Shown: piece by piece, positions 10,259 through 19,611 of the stretch
Layout of the letters: each line of letters opens with the position of its first letter
Numbering within the stretch: the first letter of the stretch is position 1
Assembly (NCBI GenBank): GCA_949358305.1
Contig: OX442315.1
Location: 3,782,001-3,846,000, forward strand
DNA length: 64,000 bases
Direction: 5' to 3'
Source: Strigamia acuminata
Taxonomy: Eukaryota > Arthropoda > Chilopoda > Geophilomorpha > Linotaeniidae
The notes under the pieces: generated by a model
Told to the model about the DNA's origin: nothing
What the model saw: the letters and a program-made list of their open reading frames with translations, nothing else
Database searches by the model: none
Position numbers and translations under genes: made by a program

Positions 10259-10957
10259 ATGGTAAATTTTAACTCTTAAAAAATATTGTAGTGTTTGACT
10301 TATTTTACACATTTCTCTTTTTAAACTCAGAAATACAACAAGGTGACTGTGGCAATCCTTTTGGCTTGTGTTATACTTCTAACATGCGACTTTGCTGCTG
10401 CTGCTGGCGAAAAAGGCGAGGAGCAAGGCGAGGAGCATCACAAGAAACATCCGACCGGTGTGAACGAACCCCATAAAAAGGAGTAAGATATCCATGGTTG
10501 TGAAATGGTTGTCAATAATTTATTTTCTTGCTGCAATTTAATTGAATTTAATGTGTAGAATAAGGGTTGGACGTATATTTTTGAGTATTTTTGCGAACGA
10601 CAAATATTCTGATGTGGGTGCCCTGAATCCTAATCAATTTTGACGTACAAGTCACAATTCACTCATACAAAACTTGATCGTAATAAACAAAGCAAATATT
10701 CCTTCATCACACATATTAGTTGGGAATTGCGACACAGTTGAGATTTATCAGAATATATGTCTTTCGTAAAAGTTTGCTTTGCACTTAGATTGTAAACTTA
10801 TTCTTCTGTTCATTGCAGAGATAACAGTACCTCCGCAGTGCAGAGCCCGACTAAAACAGACAAGAGATTTTTAGAGTTTTTGGGGATTTTATGTATAATC
10901 CCGTTTGCTAGTTCAGTCCCGATTCTTGGTTCTCTTATTTGTCCAAATAAAGGATAA
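10259..10957 (+). CDS. Secreted two-cysteine peptide precursor, copy 2 (three exons)
   Basis: Exons 10259-10261 (ATG), 10331-10482 and 10819-10957 give 97 residues. The signal peptide is almost identical to copy 1 (KVTVAILLACVILL, then FAAAA). The spacer is longer and richer in Glu, Gln and His (GEKGEEQGEEHHKK). Lys67-Arg68 precedes the predicted mature part, residues 69-97: it begins FLEFLGILC, has 15 mostly hydrophobic residues between Cys77 and Cys93, and ends CPNKG. FLE start, cysteine pair and final Gly are shared with copy 1, but the loop is six residues longer and otherwise different. Introns and splice sites align with copies 1 and 3. It is likely secreted and processed by a furin/PC-type enzyme at KR; the family is not recognised. 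Confidence 0.82.
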
Positions 10958-11018
10958 TATGCTAATTAATTCAAGGTTGCCAGAGCATTTTTCTGGTAAC
11001 CCAATATTGTAATAACTC

Positions 11019-11024
11019 AATAAA
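11019..11024 (+). terminator. PolyA signal of peptide gene 2
   Basis: AATAAA 62 bp after the stop, in the conserved 3' context TAATAACTCAATAAATTAG. Confidence 0.75.
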
Positions 11025-11307
11025 TTAGCCAACTTGAAAAATGAACAAAATGTGTATTTCTTTATTCGAATGATGAGCCCCAGAAATGCCGTGAACGCAT
11101 ACCCTGAACGTGAATCAAGGATGTTTGGTTCATGACCCCAAGCCGAAAAATACCAACAAGATTCTACACCGTTGTAAGGTCTATTGCGGGCCATGTTAAA
11201 AATGGTCAAGAAATGAGGAATTACATTTATTTTTCCCACAAATGGAATAAAAAAAAGTCCCATTATGAATACGACTTTTGTAGATGCATAATTTGAACTG
11301 ATTTAAA

Positions 11308-11830
11308 CGAGAGTTTGCGAGAATTGAGTGAGAGTTTGCGAGAATTACAGGCAGAGTTTGCGAGAAATACAGCGAGAGTTTGCGAGAAATACAGCGAGAG
11401 TTTGCGAGAATTGCAGCGAGAAATTCAGCGAGAGTTTGCGAGAAATAGAGCGAGAGTTTGCGAGAATTGCAGCGAGAAATTCAGCGAGAGTTTGAGAGAA
11501 TTGCAGCGAGAGTTTGCGAGAATTGCAGCGAGAGTTTGCGAGAATTGCAGCGAGAAATACAGCGAGAGTTTGAGCGAATTGCAGCGAGAGTTTGAGAGAA
11601 TTGGAGCGAGAGTTTGCGAGAATTGCAGCGAGAAATACAGCGAGAGTTTGAGAGAATTGCAGCGAGAGTTTGAGAGAATTGGAGCGAGAGTTTGCGAGAA
11701 TTGCAGCGAGAAATACAGCGAGAGTTTGAGAGAATTGCAGCGAGAGTTTGAGAGAATTGCAGCGAGAGTTTGCAGGAATCGCAGCGAGTTTGGAGGAAAT
11801 GCAGCGAGATGTTGAGAGAATTATTGCGAA
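11308..11830. repeat. Minisatellite of GCGAGAGTTTGCGAGAATTGCA-type units
   Basis: Tandem variants of a ~21-bp unit (GAGAGTTTGCGAGAATTGCA) with interspersed GCGAGAAATACA. Paralogous to 18376-19036. The 166-residue open frame across it is a repeat artefact because the unit is a multiple of three without stops. It decays into ACGAGATTTT-like sequence down to about 12330. Confidence 0.85.
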
Positions 11831-12927
11831 TTTAAACGAGATTATTAGCGAGACTTCACCAGATTTTTAGCGAGACTTCACCAGATTTTTAGCGAAATTT
11901 TACAAGATTCTGCGAGAGATTTTACAAGTTTCTCAGCGAGATTTTACAAGATTCTTAACGAGATTCTACAAGATTTTGCAAGAAATGCAACGAAATTTTA
12001 GAAATGCAACTAGATTTTGCAAAAAATGCGGGTAGAATTTAGAAGAATTCTGGTGAGACGTGCAGCAAGTTTGTGTGAGAATTGCAGCGAGACTTTGGGG
12101 TAAATGCAACGAAATTTAGCGAGAGTAACAACTAGATTTTTACCAGAGTTGCAACAGATTTTGCAAGAATTGTGGCGTGATTTTTCGAGATTTTGAGCCG
12201 ATTACAGCGAGATTTTCGCACAATTTCACACAAATTATGCAAGATTTACAAGGTTTCCAACATGATTCGATAATTGCGGCAAACTTTTGCGAGATTTGAC
12301 AGATTTAAGTGGTTTTTACACCAAAAAGAAAGAGGACATTCTCCTCACTTGATATTTGGTTCATTAATTTTGTTTAACTTGTAAGTGATATACCGTATTA
12401 ATCTTTTTCTATATTTTGTACAACATAATAAGTAATTGTTTCTAAATTCCATACACAGATGGCATTGTGTTATTCAGTTTTCTTGTTTTAGCTTTTGTTT
12501 ATTTTTGTTCACTGGGTTCCTGGCTAACAACATGGCAGCTACCAAGTATGTGAGTGTCCTGTGTTCACAAGCATTAAACAGTTTTATTTCTCATTTTATA
12601 TAATGACTCTACGTGTCTGAAATTACCACACCACACACAAACCTCCACTGCATTTGGCTACATCGTCTATTACCGTACTCCCGGACATAAGTCAGAAAAT
12701 CAATGTTACAAAATTTACTCATGCACTTTAAAGTGGAATATCTTTGCGATGACTTGTTCCAGGAAAATGAAGTAATGTAGAAAATGAAGCTTTGTTTTTG
12801 CTCTTTGTTGTGTTTTGCTTTAAGCAAATATGTGAAACTGCATTACTGACGCTAACTTTTGGTTATATTGCTTATATTGTATATTGTTTAGCAACAGTGA
12901 TCTCGTACTCTTTTGATTGTGTAAATT
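11831..12927. other. Degenerate repeat tail and unassigned sequence
   Basis: Decayed GCGAGATTTTACAAGATT repeats run to ~12330. The phrase AAAGAGGACATTCTCCTC (12331-12350 area) matches the end of the 18.4-19.1 kb array. The remainder shows no gene. Confidence 0.5.
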
Positions 12928-13190
12928 TTTAGTACAAAAGATTTGAGGAGTAGTCATTTTTAGACCTAATATATGTTGTTCTACAAGTTTACAATTGGAA
13001 ATTTTTGTCTATCTCTAACGGTTTCTAAGATCATTTTCCAATGACCTTGAAAGAACATCCAGAGGTCAAATTTTGGGTCACCAAAAAATTGCCCCACCCA
13101 ACTTTAATACTTTACCGTCATTAGATTAGATGCATTGTCAGAAATATTTAGTAGAGTGACAGAATTTTCTTCCACCTTGTATCTAAAGTG
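12928..13190. mobile_element. Solo right arm of the mariner-like foldback element
   Basis: TAGTACAAAAGATTTGAGGAG through GAGTGACAGAATTTTCTTCC matches the right arm of 6394-7301 (7049-7301). The left arm is missing. Confidence 0.65.
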
Positions 13191-13227
13191 CCTATTTTTC
13201 AGTTGATGAGGTGTAAATGTGTAATTA

Positions 13228-13647
13228 TACTCTGGTTCGACTCAAAAGGGGCCCCTTCTTCCATTGGCCGAGTCATTTCACTAATGTAGTGATTCAAAAA
13301 TATAGATCCAAACACCAGAATTGCATTACAATGTACAGACATTGTAATCGATTACCCAGGTAACAGCCAAAATTTCAAAATTGTTTGCTTTCCAGACAAA
13401 GCAACCAATAAACAGAACAAACATGAGTTTTACATTTATATGTGCATAAAACTGTATTTTCTAAATGGAAATAACATTTTACAATAAAATACAATTAAAA
13501 TTATATATAAATTTAAATGGGCATAGTAATCTAAAAAATAAATAAAAATAAAAACTACTTCTGCTAGTGGTAGTATTCAGTCTGGAGCTAGGAGTAATGA
13601 GGCTCGGCCAATGGGAGAAGGAGCCCCTTTTGAGTTGAACAAGAGTA
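13228..13647. mobile_element. TACTCT-type MITE, intact (420 bp)
   Basis: TACTCTGGTTCGACTCAAAA at the left is matched inverted at the right end (TTTTGAGTTGAACAAGAGTA), flanked by TA. Arms are ~50 bp and include CCATTGGCCGAG. No coding sequence is present. Confidence 0.72.
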
Positions 13648-14016
13648 TACAGAAATGATAATTTAGTGTGTTTAAATTTGGCGCTTCGTGGTGGTGGAGC
13701 CCACTCTAGCGGCAACAATAATAATTGTTAAATTTGCAAAATCGTCACACCACTTATAAAAATTGCATTTTATTTTCATGTTTGAAAACTTTTTTCCAAA
13801 TTTTCTCATGTTCGGGTATTTTTTTGTATGTAACCCTAAAAAAAAAAAAAAAAAATTACCTTACTCACCCAACCCGGGTCATTTTTGATCCCAAGCCAAA
13901 AAATCTTTTCCAAAAATGAGTGAAAATAATTTTATTCTCATTCAAAATTGACCTTACCGGTGGGTTGGGGCGGGGAGGGTCAAGCTTATGTTGAACAATT
14001 AACTTGACTTATTCAA
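13648..14016. repeat. Duplicon copy 3, left part
   Basis: Paralogous to 7930-8110 and 9084-9475 (CAACCCGGGTCATTTTTGATC, GGTGGGTTGGGGCGGGGA). It lacks the 957-bp palindrome and is interrupted at 14016 by the element 14017-16872. Confidence 0.7.
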
Positions 14017-14289
14017 TAGACAAGATCCGCGATACGAAAGAGCGCATGCGCGAGACAAGTTGCGCCACCTGATAGTGAAATAAGAAATCTGTCAAAAGTG
14101 ACAGAAGTACACTACCTATTTGTTGATGTTTGTTGATGTTGAATGAGGCATTAGCGTAAACCTGTTTAAAATTTGTTAAACATATGCTGTACTTTATAAA
14201 AATAAATAAAATAATCATTTTCTCTTTTCATTTCTATTTAGTTTTACTGTGTAAATAAAATAAAAATAATAAAAAGCAAATTCATCAAA

Positions 14290-14735
14290 AATATCCCGAA
14301 TTTTGTCTAAATTCAACAAAATATCCCGAATTTTGTCTAAATTCAACAAAATATCCCGAATTTTGTCAGAATTCAACAAAATATCCCGAATTTTGTCAGA
14401 ATTCATCAAAAATTCCTCAAATTGTGTCAGAATTCATCAAAAATTCCTCAAATTTTGTCAGAATTCATCAAAAATTCCTCAAATTTTGTCAAAATCCATC
14501 AAAAATTCCTCAAATTGTGTCAGAATTCATCAAAAATTCCTCAAATTTTGTCAAAATCCATCAAAAATTCCTCAAATTTTGTCAGAATTCATCAAAAATT
14601 CCTCAAATTGTGTCAGAATTCATCAAAAATTCCTCAAATTTTGTCAGAATTCATCAAAAATTTCTCAAATTTTGTCAGAATTCATCAAAAATTCCTCAAA
14701 TTTTGTCAAAATCCATCAAAAAATTCTCAAATTTT
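14290..14735. repeat. 31-bp minisatellite
   Basis: About 14 copies of GAATTCATCAAAAATTCC plus TCAAATTTTGTCA; the first four are CCCGAATTTTGTC variants. The non-triplet period keeps several frames open; these frames are artefacts. Confidence 0.9.
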
Positions 14736-14773
14736 GGCAATATCTATCAAAATCTCACATTTATTTCCTTCAG

Positions 14774-14935
14774 ATATATATCAAGTGTGGGAACTGGGAA
14801 CAAGCCCAAAAGAGTTGCTTAGACGACCAACAAGGCAAAGAAATCAACTTCGACATGCCCGACTTTCTCAAACCCCAACCGAAGAAACCACCACTAGAAA
14901 ACCGCTTCAGCAAACCACCAATCCCAAAAAAATAG
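14774..14935 (+). CDS. Possible 3'-terminal exon carried in the TIR element
   Basis: A strong acceptor (TTTATTTCCTTCAG, ending 14773) is followed by 53 codons ending in TAG. They start IYIKCGNWEQAQKSC, continue with DMPDFLKPQPKKPPLE and end SKPPIPKK. Composition is protein-like (acidic, then Pro/Lys-rich), unlike the minisatellite upstream. A second uninterrupted plus-strand frame from about 15034 to 15402 is Pro-rich (PTPPNIPPPLPPK; end AEAEFRGEES) and may be another exon or reading of the same transcript. AATAAA occurs at about 15597. I do not recognise the protein, and no upstream exons were found, so this may be a captured gene fragment. Confidence 0.35.
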   Translation: MYIKCGNWEQAQKSCLDDQQGKEINFDMPDFLKPQPKKPPLENRFSKPPIPKK

Positions 14936-15402
14936 TACGACGAGCCAAACAACAATCAAGTAGTCAGGGCTGGAGTGGGAACAAATTTATTTCCGGGAAA
15001 TCTGGGTGTCCGGGCCACAATTAATGAAGTCGGGACAGCAGGTCGCGTCAGGCCACAGCGGCCACGGGACACCGGGAAACTCCCGGTAGCCCGCCGGGCC
15101 AGTCCAGCACTGCAAGTAGTCATAGATGGCTAACCCGGAACGAACATTTCCCGATCCCAACACAGAATCTGCCGCTCCCATCGAACTTCTGTGAAAAGAC
15201 GGATAACAAGGACGATTCATTGACGCCGTCTAATATTTCGCCGCTTTCAAACGTCAACGACACGTCTCTGTACGTCGAGAAAGCAAATTTCACGCCAACC
15301 CTTCGACTCCAATTGCCGACACCGCCCAACATTCCGCCGCCGTTGCCGCCTAAAGCCGAAATACTACCCGCCGAGGCCGAGTTTCGGGGTGAAGAAAGTT
15401 AA

Positions 15403-15976
15403 GATTAAGAAGACAGCGCAGAATCCGAACAAAAAGAGGACGTTGAAAGAAACGAACACAAGTTACAATCTCGAAGAGCGATGTATATAGAGAGGGATTT
15501 GGGAGATAAGTTTAGTATTAGTTTTGTGTGATTTTGATTATAATTTTTTTTTTTTACTGCGTAAAGTTTGATTGAAATTTATGCTTATTTTTGTTAAAAT
15601 AAATGTACTGACATGGTTTTACGCTGTTATTATGTGTGTGTGTATATATATTCCGTATATCAGGATCATAAAAATAATTTGCTATGAATTGAGGTGTAGT
15701 AGTGGTTGAATCAGTTGTATAATTTGATTGCATAGATTCAACTTTAGCGCTGAAACTTGATCTCTGTTTTTTTGCAGAAATTTGCAGCAATCGCAGGTCA
15801 TTGGAGCAATTTTAGATGGAAAAAATATGTTTTTATGGGTTAAAAAAGCAAATTTTTCACCAAAAAAAAAAGAGATTAATTTATTTCGTATTTTAAACTT
15901 TTTAGGCGAAAATATGGAGTTTTTTTACTGAAAAAAGCAAATTTGATGCACAAATGAATTTTTATACAAAATAGTA
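15403..15976. other. AT-rich 3' part of the TIR element
   Basis: Probable 3' untranslated or non-coding sequence; degenerate GTTAAAAAAGCAAATTTTT phrases recur here and at 16440-16570. No gene is recognised. Confidence 0.4.
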
Positions 15977-16417
15977 CAGTCGTGGACAATAAAAACTTCC
16001 CTTCAGTTTAGCCGTTTTAATTTTATTTACAAGGTGACATAAAAATCCATTGAGATTCAATGACATATGTCAGAGATCGGTTCAAAATTGATATCAATTT
16101 TGAACCGAATTCTGTCTTTGAGGTTAAGTGCGTTTAAGAAATGATATTATTATTTGTGTTACTATTGTTACCTTTATTCGTGGCAACCGTTGTTATGTTT
16201 TTGGTTGCCGTGACTATTGTAGTGTGTTGATTGTAGTGGTGCCGATGAGGAGTGACGGAGAATTAAAGAGTGCCAAAAAGTTATGTTAAATCATCAAACT
16301 GATGTGTCTTATTGCCTCAGTCTTGCCCTAACAACAGTATTAAACGATAGACCGGCAAATAATGATAGATAAACTTAAAACAGCTAAACATAAGAGAATT
16401 TTTTTTGTCCATGACAG
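15977..16417. mobile_element. Tc1-like MITE nested in the 2.86-kb element
   Basis: Flanked by TA (15975-15976 and 16418-16419). CAGTCGTGGACAATAAAAAC is matched inverted by TTTTTTTTGTCCATGACAG, and the homology continues ~50 bp inward (AGTTTAGCCGTTTTAA against TTAAAACAGCTAAAC). No open frame resembles a transposase. Confidence 0.72.
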
Positions 16418-16872
16418 TACATTGTTATAATTAAAAAATGGATGTTTAGGTTAAAAAAAAGTATTTTTACGTTAAAAAAGTCAATTTTTATGTTAAAAAA
16501 TGAATCTTCTTGCTAAAAATGAATTTTTACGCTAAAAACATGAATGTTTATGCAAAGAAAATGAATTTTTAAACAAAACCTCTAACACTCCACACAAAAC
16601 TTCAACTTTGTTTGCTGTTCCTCATTTAAATTTAGGACCAAAATGACATCTGATTTTTACATTCTATTCTTTTCTCATAGCTGTAACACTTGGAAAAGCA
16701 TGCCAAGTTACCCCAATCGGCCGTTTTCTACCATTACTAAAACACAGCTGAACAGCGCACGAAACACGCGAAACTGCCATAGTAAATAAGCTCACGACGC
16801 GACCTTCTGTCACTATGCGACAGTATTAAGTTCGCTCAGCAGATGGCGCTGCAGTATCGCGGATCTTGTCTA

Positions 16873-17532
16873 TTGAATTTTTAACCACAAATAAAATTTA
16901 TTCATTTAGAAATTTCTGTATGGGGTCGTCCATAAATTACGTGTAAAGAATTTCTCCCTGCCCCAAACGGGGTCAATTTTGACCTCCCAAAATTATTTTT
17001 ATTTTTTTTTCTCTTTAAAAAACGGGATTTTCTTTCTGAAAATTCATGTATTTTCATTAAATATCATGACAAACAATAAAAAAAAAAAAAAAATTAAAAA
17101 AAAATTTTTCACAAATTCTTTTGTTTACACTCTTCTTTAGAATTCAATCTCAATTATTTTTATCACACTCTTTCCATTTTTTCTTGAAAAATGCATTTTC
17201 TTCTCCTCAAAATTGCAACTCTCTCATTCATTCATTCATTATGGAGATAAAAATAAAACTTAACACACATTTGTGCAAAAATACAGTATTTAACGCGTTT
17301 TTACAAGACTTTTATAATTTTTTATAAATTATTATAAAATTTTATATATAAAAAACTTACAAATTACTCATCGCGAGTGACTAAAACTAATTAAAGCAAA
17401 TATTTGCCGCACATAATCAAATTAAAACCTTAACCCAAGCAAATTGCAGCAAATTGCTTCTCTTTGTTCTCTAATGAAATAAATGACGATCTTCTCTTTG
17501 CAATAACATTAAATTGCAACAAACATTGGCAC
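16873..17532. repeat. Upstream part of peptide-gene duplicon, copy 3
   Basis: Continues the duplicon after the TIR element with GTCGTCCATAAATTACGTG, the AT-rich unit and the AGCAAATATTTGCCGCACAT block. Closest in order and content to 4415-5028. No gene is present. Confidence 0.7.
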
Positions 17533-17539
17533 TATATAA
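17533..17539 (+). promoter_or_regulatory. TATA box of peptide gene 3
   Basis: TATATAA, 90 bp upstream of the ATG, in the context shared by all three copies. Confidence 0.7.
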
Positions 17540-17628
17540 TCCCAACAGTTTTTCACACTTCTCCACTTGAAGACTCACCAGTGACACTTCACCAGCAAAA
17601 CTTCACTAGTAACACTTCGACAGTAACT

Positions 17629-18190
17629 ATGGTAAATCCTAACTCAAAAGAAATTGTAGCGATTGACTTATTTTACATATTTCTCTTTTTAAACTCAGAA
17701 ATACAACAAGATGAATGTGGCAATCCTTTTGGCTTGTGTTATACTTCTAACATGCGACTTTGCTGCTGCTGCTGCTGGCGACAGAGGCGAGAAGCATCAC
17801 GAGAAAAATCCGACCGGTGTGAACGATCCCCATAAAAAGGAGTAAGATATCCATCGTTGTGAAATGCTTGTCAATAATTTATTTTCTTGCTTTAATTTAA
17901 TTGAATTCAATGTGTAGAATAAGGGTCGGACGTATATTTTTGAGTATTTTTGCGAACGACACAAATTCTGATGTGGGTGCCCTGAATCCTAATCAATTTT
18001 GACGTACAGTTGAGATTTATCACAATATATGTCTTTCGTAAAAGTCTGCTTTGCACTTAGATTGTAAACTTCTTCTTCTGTTCATTGCAGAGATAACACT
18101 AACTCCGCAGTGCAGAGCCCGACTAAAACAGAGACGAGAGATGTTAATTTTATATGTTCACTCCCCATTATTATGGCTCTGTGTGGATAA
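17629..18190 (+). CDS. Secreted two-cysteine peptide precursor, copy 3 (three exons, processing site changed)
   Basis: Exons 17629-17631 (ATG), 17699-17841 and 18091-18190 give 81 residues. The signal peptide is conserved (KMNVAILLACVILL, then FAAAAA). The spacer is GDRGEKHHEKNPTGVNDPHKK, followed by SAVQSPTKT as in copy 2. Where copies 1 and 2 have Lys-Arg this copy has Thr64-Arg65 (ACG AGA instead of AAG AGA). The presumed mature end is only 16 residues, starting DVNFIC, with SLPIIMAL between Cys71 and Cys80 and a final Gly81. The promoter, splice sites and AATAAA are intact and the frame is open, so it may still be expressed, cleaved after a single Arg or not processed. Intron 2 is shorter than in the other copies. 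Confidence 0.75.
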
Positions 18191-18251
18191 TATGCTAATT
18201 AATTCAAGGTTGTCAGAGCATTTTCCTGGTAACCCAATATTGTAATAACTC

Positions 18252-18257
18252 AATAAA
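18252..18257 (+). terminator. PolyA signal of peptide gene 3
   Basis: AATAAA 61 bp after the stop in the shared 3' context. Confidence 0.75.
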
Positions 18258-18375
18258 TTAGGCAACTTGAAAAATGAACAAAATATGTATTTCTTTATTT
18301 TTCCCACAAATGGAATAAAAAAAAGTCGCATTATGAATACGAATTTTGTAGGTGCATAATTTTAATTGATTTAAA

Positions 18376-19036
18376 CGAGATTTGGTGAGAATTGAGTGAG
18401 AGTTTGCGAGAATTACAGCCAGAGTTTGCGAGAAATACAGCGAGAGTTTGCGAGAATTGCAGCCAGAGTTTGCGAGAAATACAGCGAGAGTTTGCGAGAA
18501 TTGCAGCGAGAAATACATCGAGAGTTTGCGAGAATTACAGCCAGAGTTTGCGAGAAATACAGCGAGAGTTTGCGAGAATTGCAGCGAGAAATACATCGAG
18601 AGTTTGAGAGAATTGCAGCGAGAAATACAGCGAGATTTTGCAAGAAATGCAACGAGATTTTGCGAGAAATGCGACGAGATTTTGCGAGAAATGCAACGAG
18701 ATTTTGCAAGAAATGCAACGAGATTTTGCAAGAAATGCAACGAGATTTTGCAAGAAATGCAACGAGATTTTGCAAGAAATGCAACGAGATTTTGCAAGAA
18801 ATGCAACGAGATTTTGCAATAAATGCAACGAGATTTTGCAATAAATGCAACGAGATTTTGCAAGAAATGCAACGAGATTTTGCAAGAAATGCAACGAGAT
18901 TTTGCAATAAATGCAACGAGATTTTGCAAGAAATGCAACGAGATTTTGCAATAAATGCAACGAGATTTTGCAAGAAATGCAACGAGATTTTGCAAGAAAT
19001 GCAACGAGATTTTGCAAGAAATACAACGAAATTTTG
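18376..19036. repeat. 21-bp minisatellite (GCAACGAGATTTTGCAAGAAAT units)
   Basis: The first part has GAGAGTTTGCGAGAATTGCAG units as at 11308-11830. From ~18640 it is a homogeneous 21-bp array, GCAACGAGATTTTGCAAGAAA, about 19 units. Because 21 is a multiple of three, long frames stay open on both strands (up to 262 codons); these are not genes. Confidence 0.93.
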
Positions 19037-19226
19037 CAGCTTTCAAATAATAAGCTCTCCATAAGTTGACCCCGGATTTCTACAGTTTTTAAACCAAAGC
19101 AAAGAGGACATTTTCCTCTAGAATCCCTCATGTGTGTAAATGCTGTTTACATGAGGTAAAAGTATTGTACAGTTTGAAAATAATTAACATTTAGTGTACA
19201 TTTCTGAAAGATGTGCAGATTTTACA

Positions 19227-19611
19227 TTATTTTGTGAACACTTTATCATGGATGATGCGGCAGAGAGTTTGCAATAATTCTAAGCACGAGAGAACTGACA
19301 CTCCTAGGAAAAAACCCAAAAGTGATCCACACTCACTTATCAATTTCTCAACCGGCATAACAAATTTCTGCTTAAATATTTCATTAATATTGCTTTCTAA
19401 ACGAAATTTTGTGAATATTATATTGCCAAGCTTATGTATTTGCATGTATTCGCTGAACTGAGTGTAAACCATCTGATTGCAAGAGGGATGACATTTACAG
19501 TCACGAATAACATCAACATTGGAATAAACATTTAAGTAGCACTTTCTTGCTAATTTAGCTGATACCGAAGTGTTGCACGGCGTTAAACTCGATGAATTCA
19601 TCAACGGTAAT
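19227..19611 (-). CDS. DEG/ENaC terminal exon of subunit 2 (pore and TM2)
   Basis: Begins after ATTAAG| and reads LPLMNSSSLTPC, then DCKCHPSCNQMVYTQ (palm). It ends with ISECGSLLGFFLGVSVLSCL, the pre-pore and TM2 with GVS, a short cytoplasmic tail and TAA. It matches the arrangement of the subunit 1 half of exon 33529-34324. No AATAAA is obvious just downstream. Confidence 0.8.

Larger units (their letters stand above)
14017..16872. mobile_element. 2.86-kb element with 19-bp perfect terminal inverted repeats
   Basis: TAGACAAGATCCGCGATAC (14017-14035) and its exact complement (16854-16872) bound the element. The paralogous site at about 9465 reads ATTCAATTGAAT, which is the two flanks (ATTCAA / TTGAAT) joined, so the insertion is clean. 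It contains a 31-bp minisatellite, a possible exon and a nested Tc1-like MITE. No transposase is recognised. Confidence 0.75.

Noticed and set aside
14303-15024. Frames of 132-210 codons with SEFIKNSSNFV repeats
   Set aside because: 31-bp minisatellite open in all three frames. Only the non-repetitive tail after 14774 was kept, as a weak exon candidate.
18258-19131. Frames of 189-262 codons with CISCKISLHFLQ repeats
   Set aside because: 21-bp minisatellite read in frame; same on the opposite strand.
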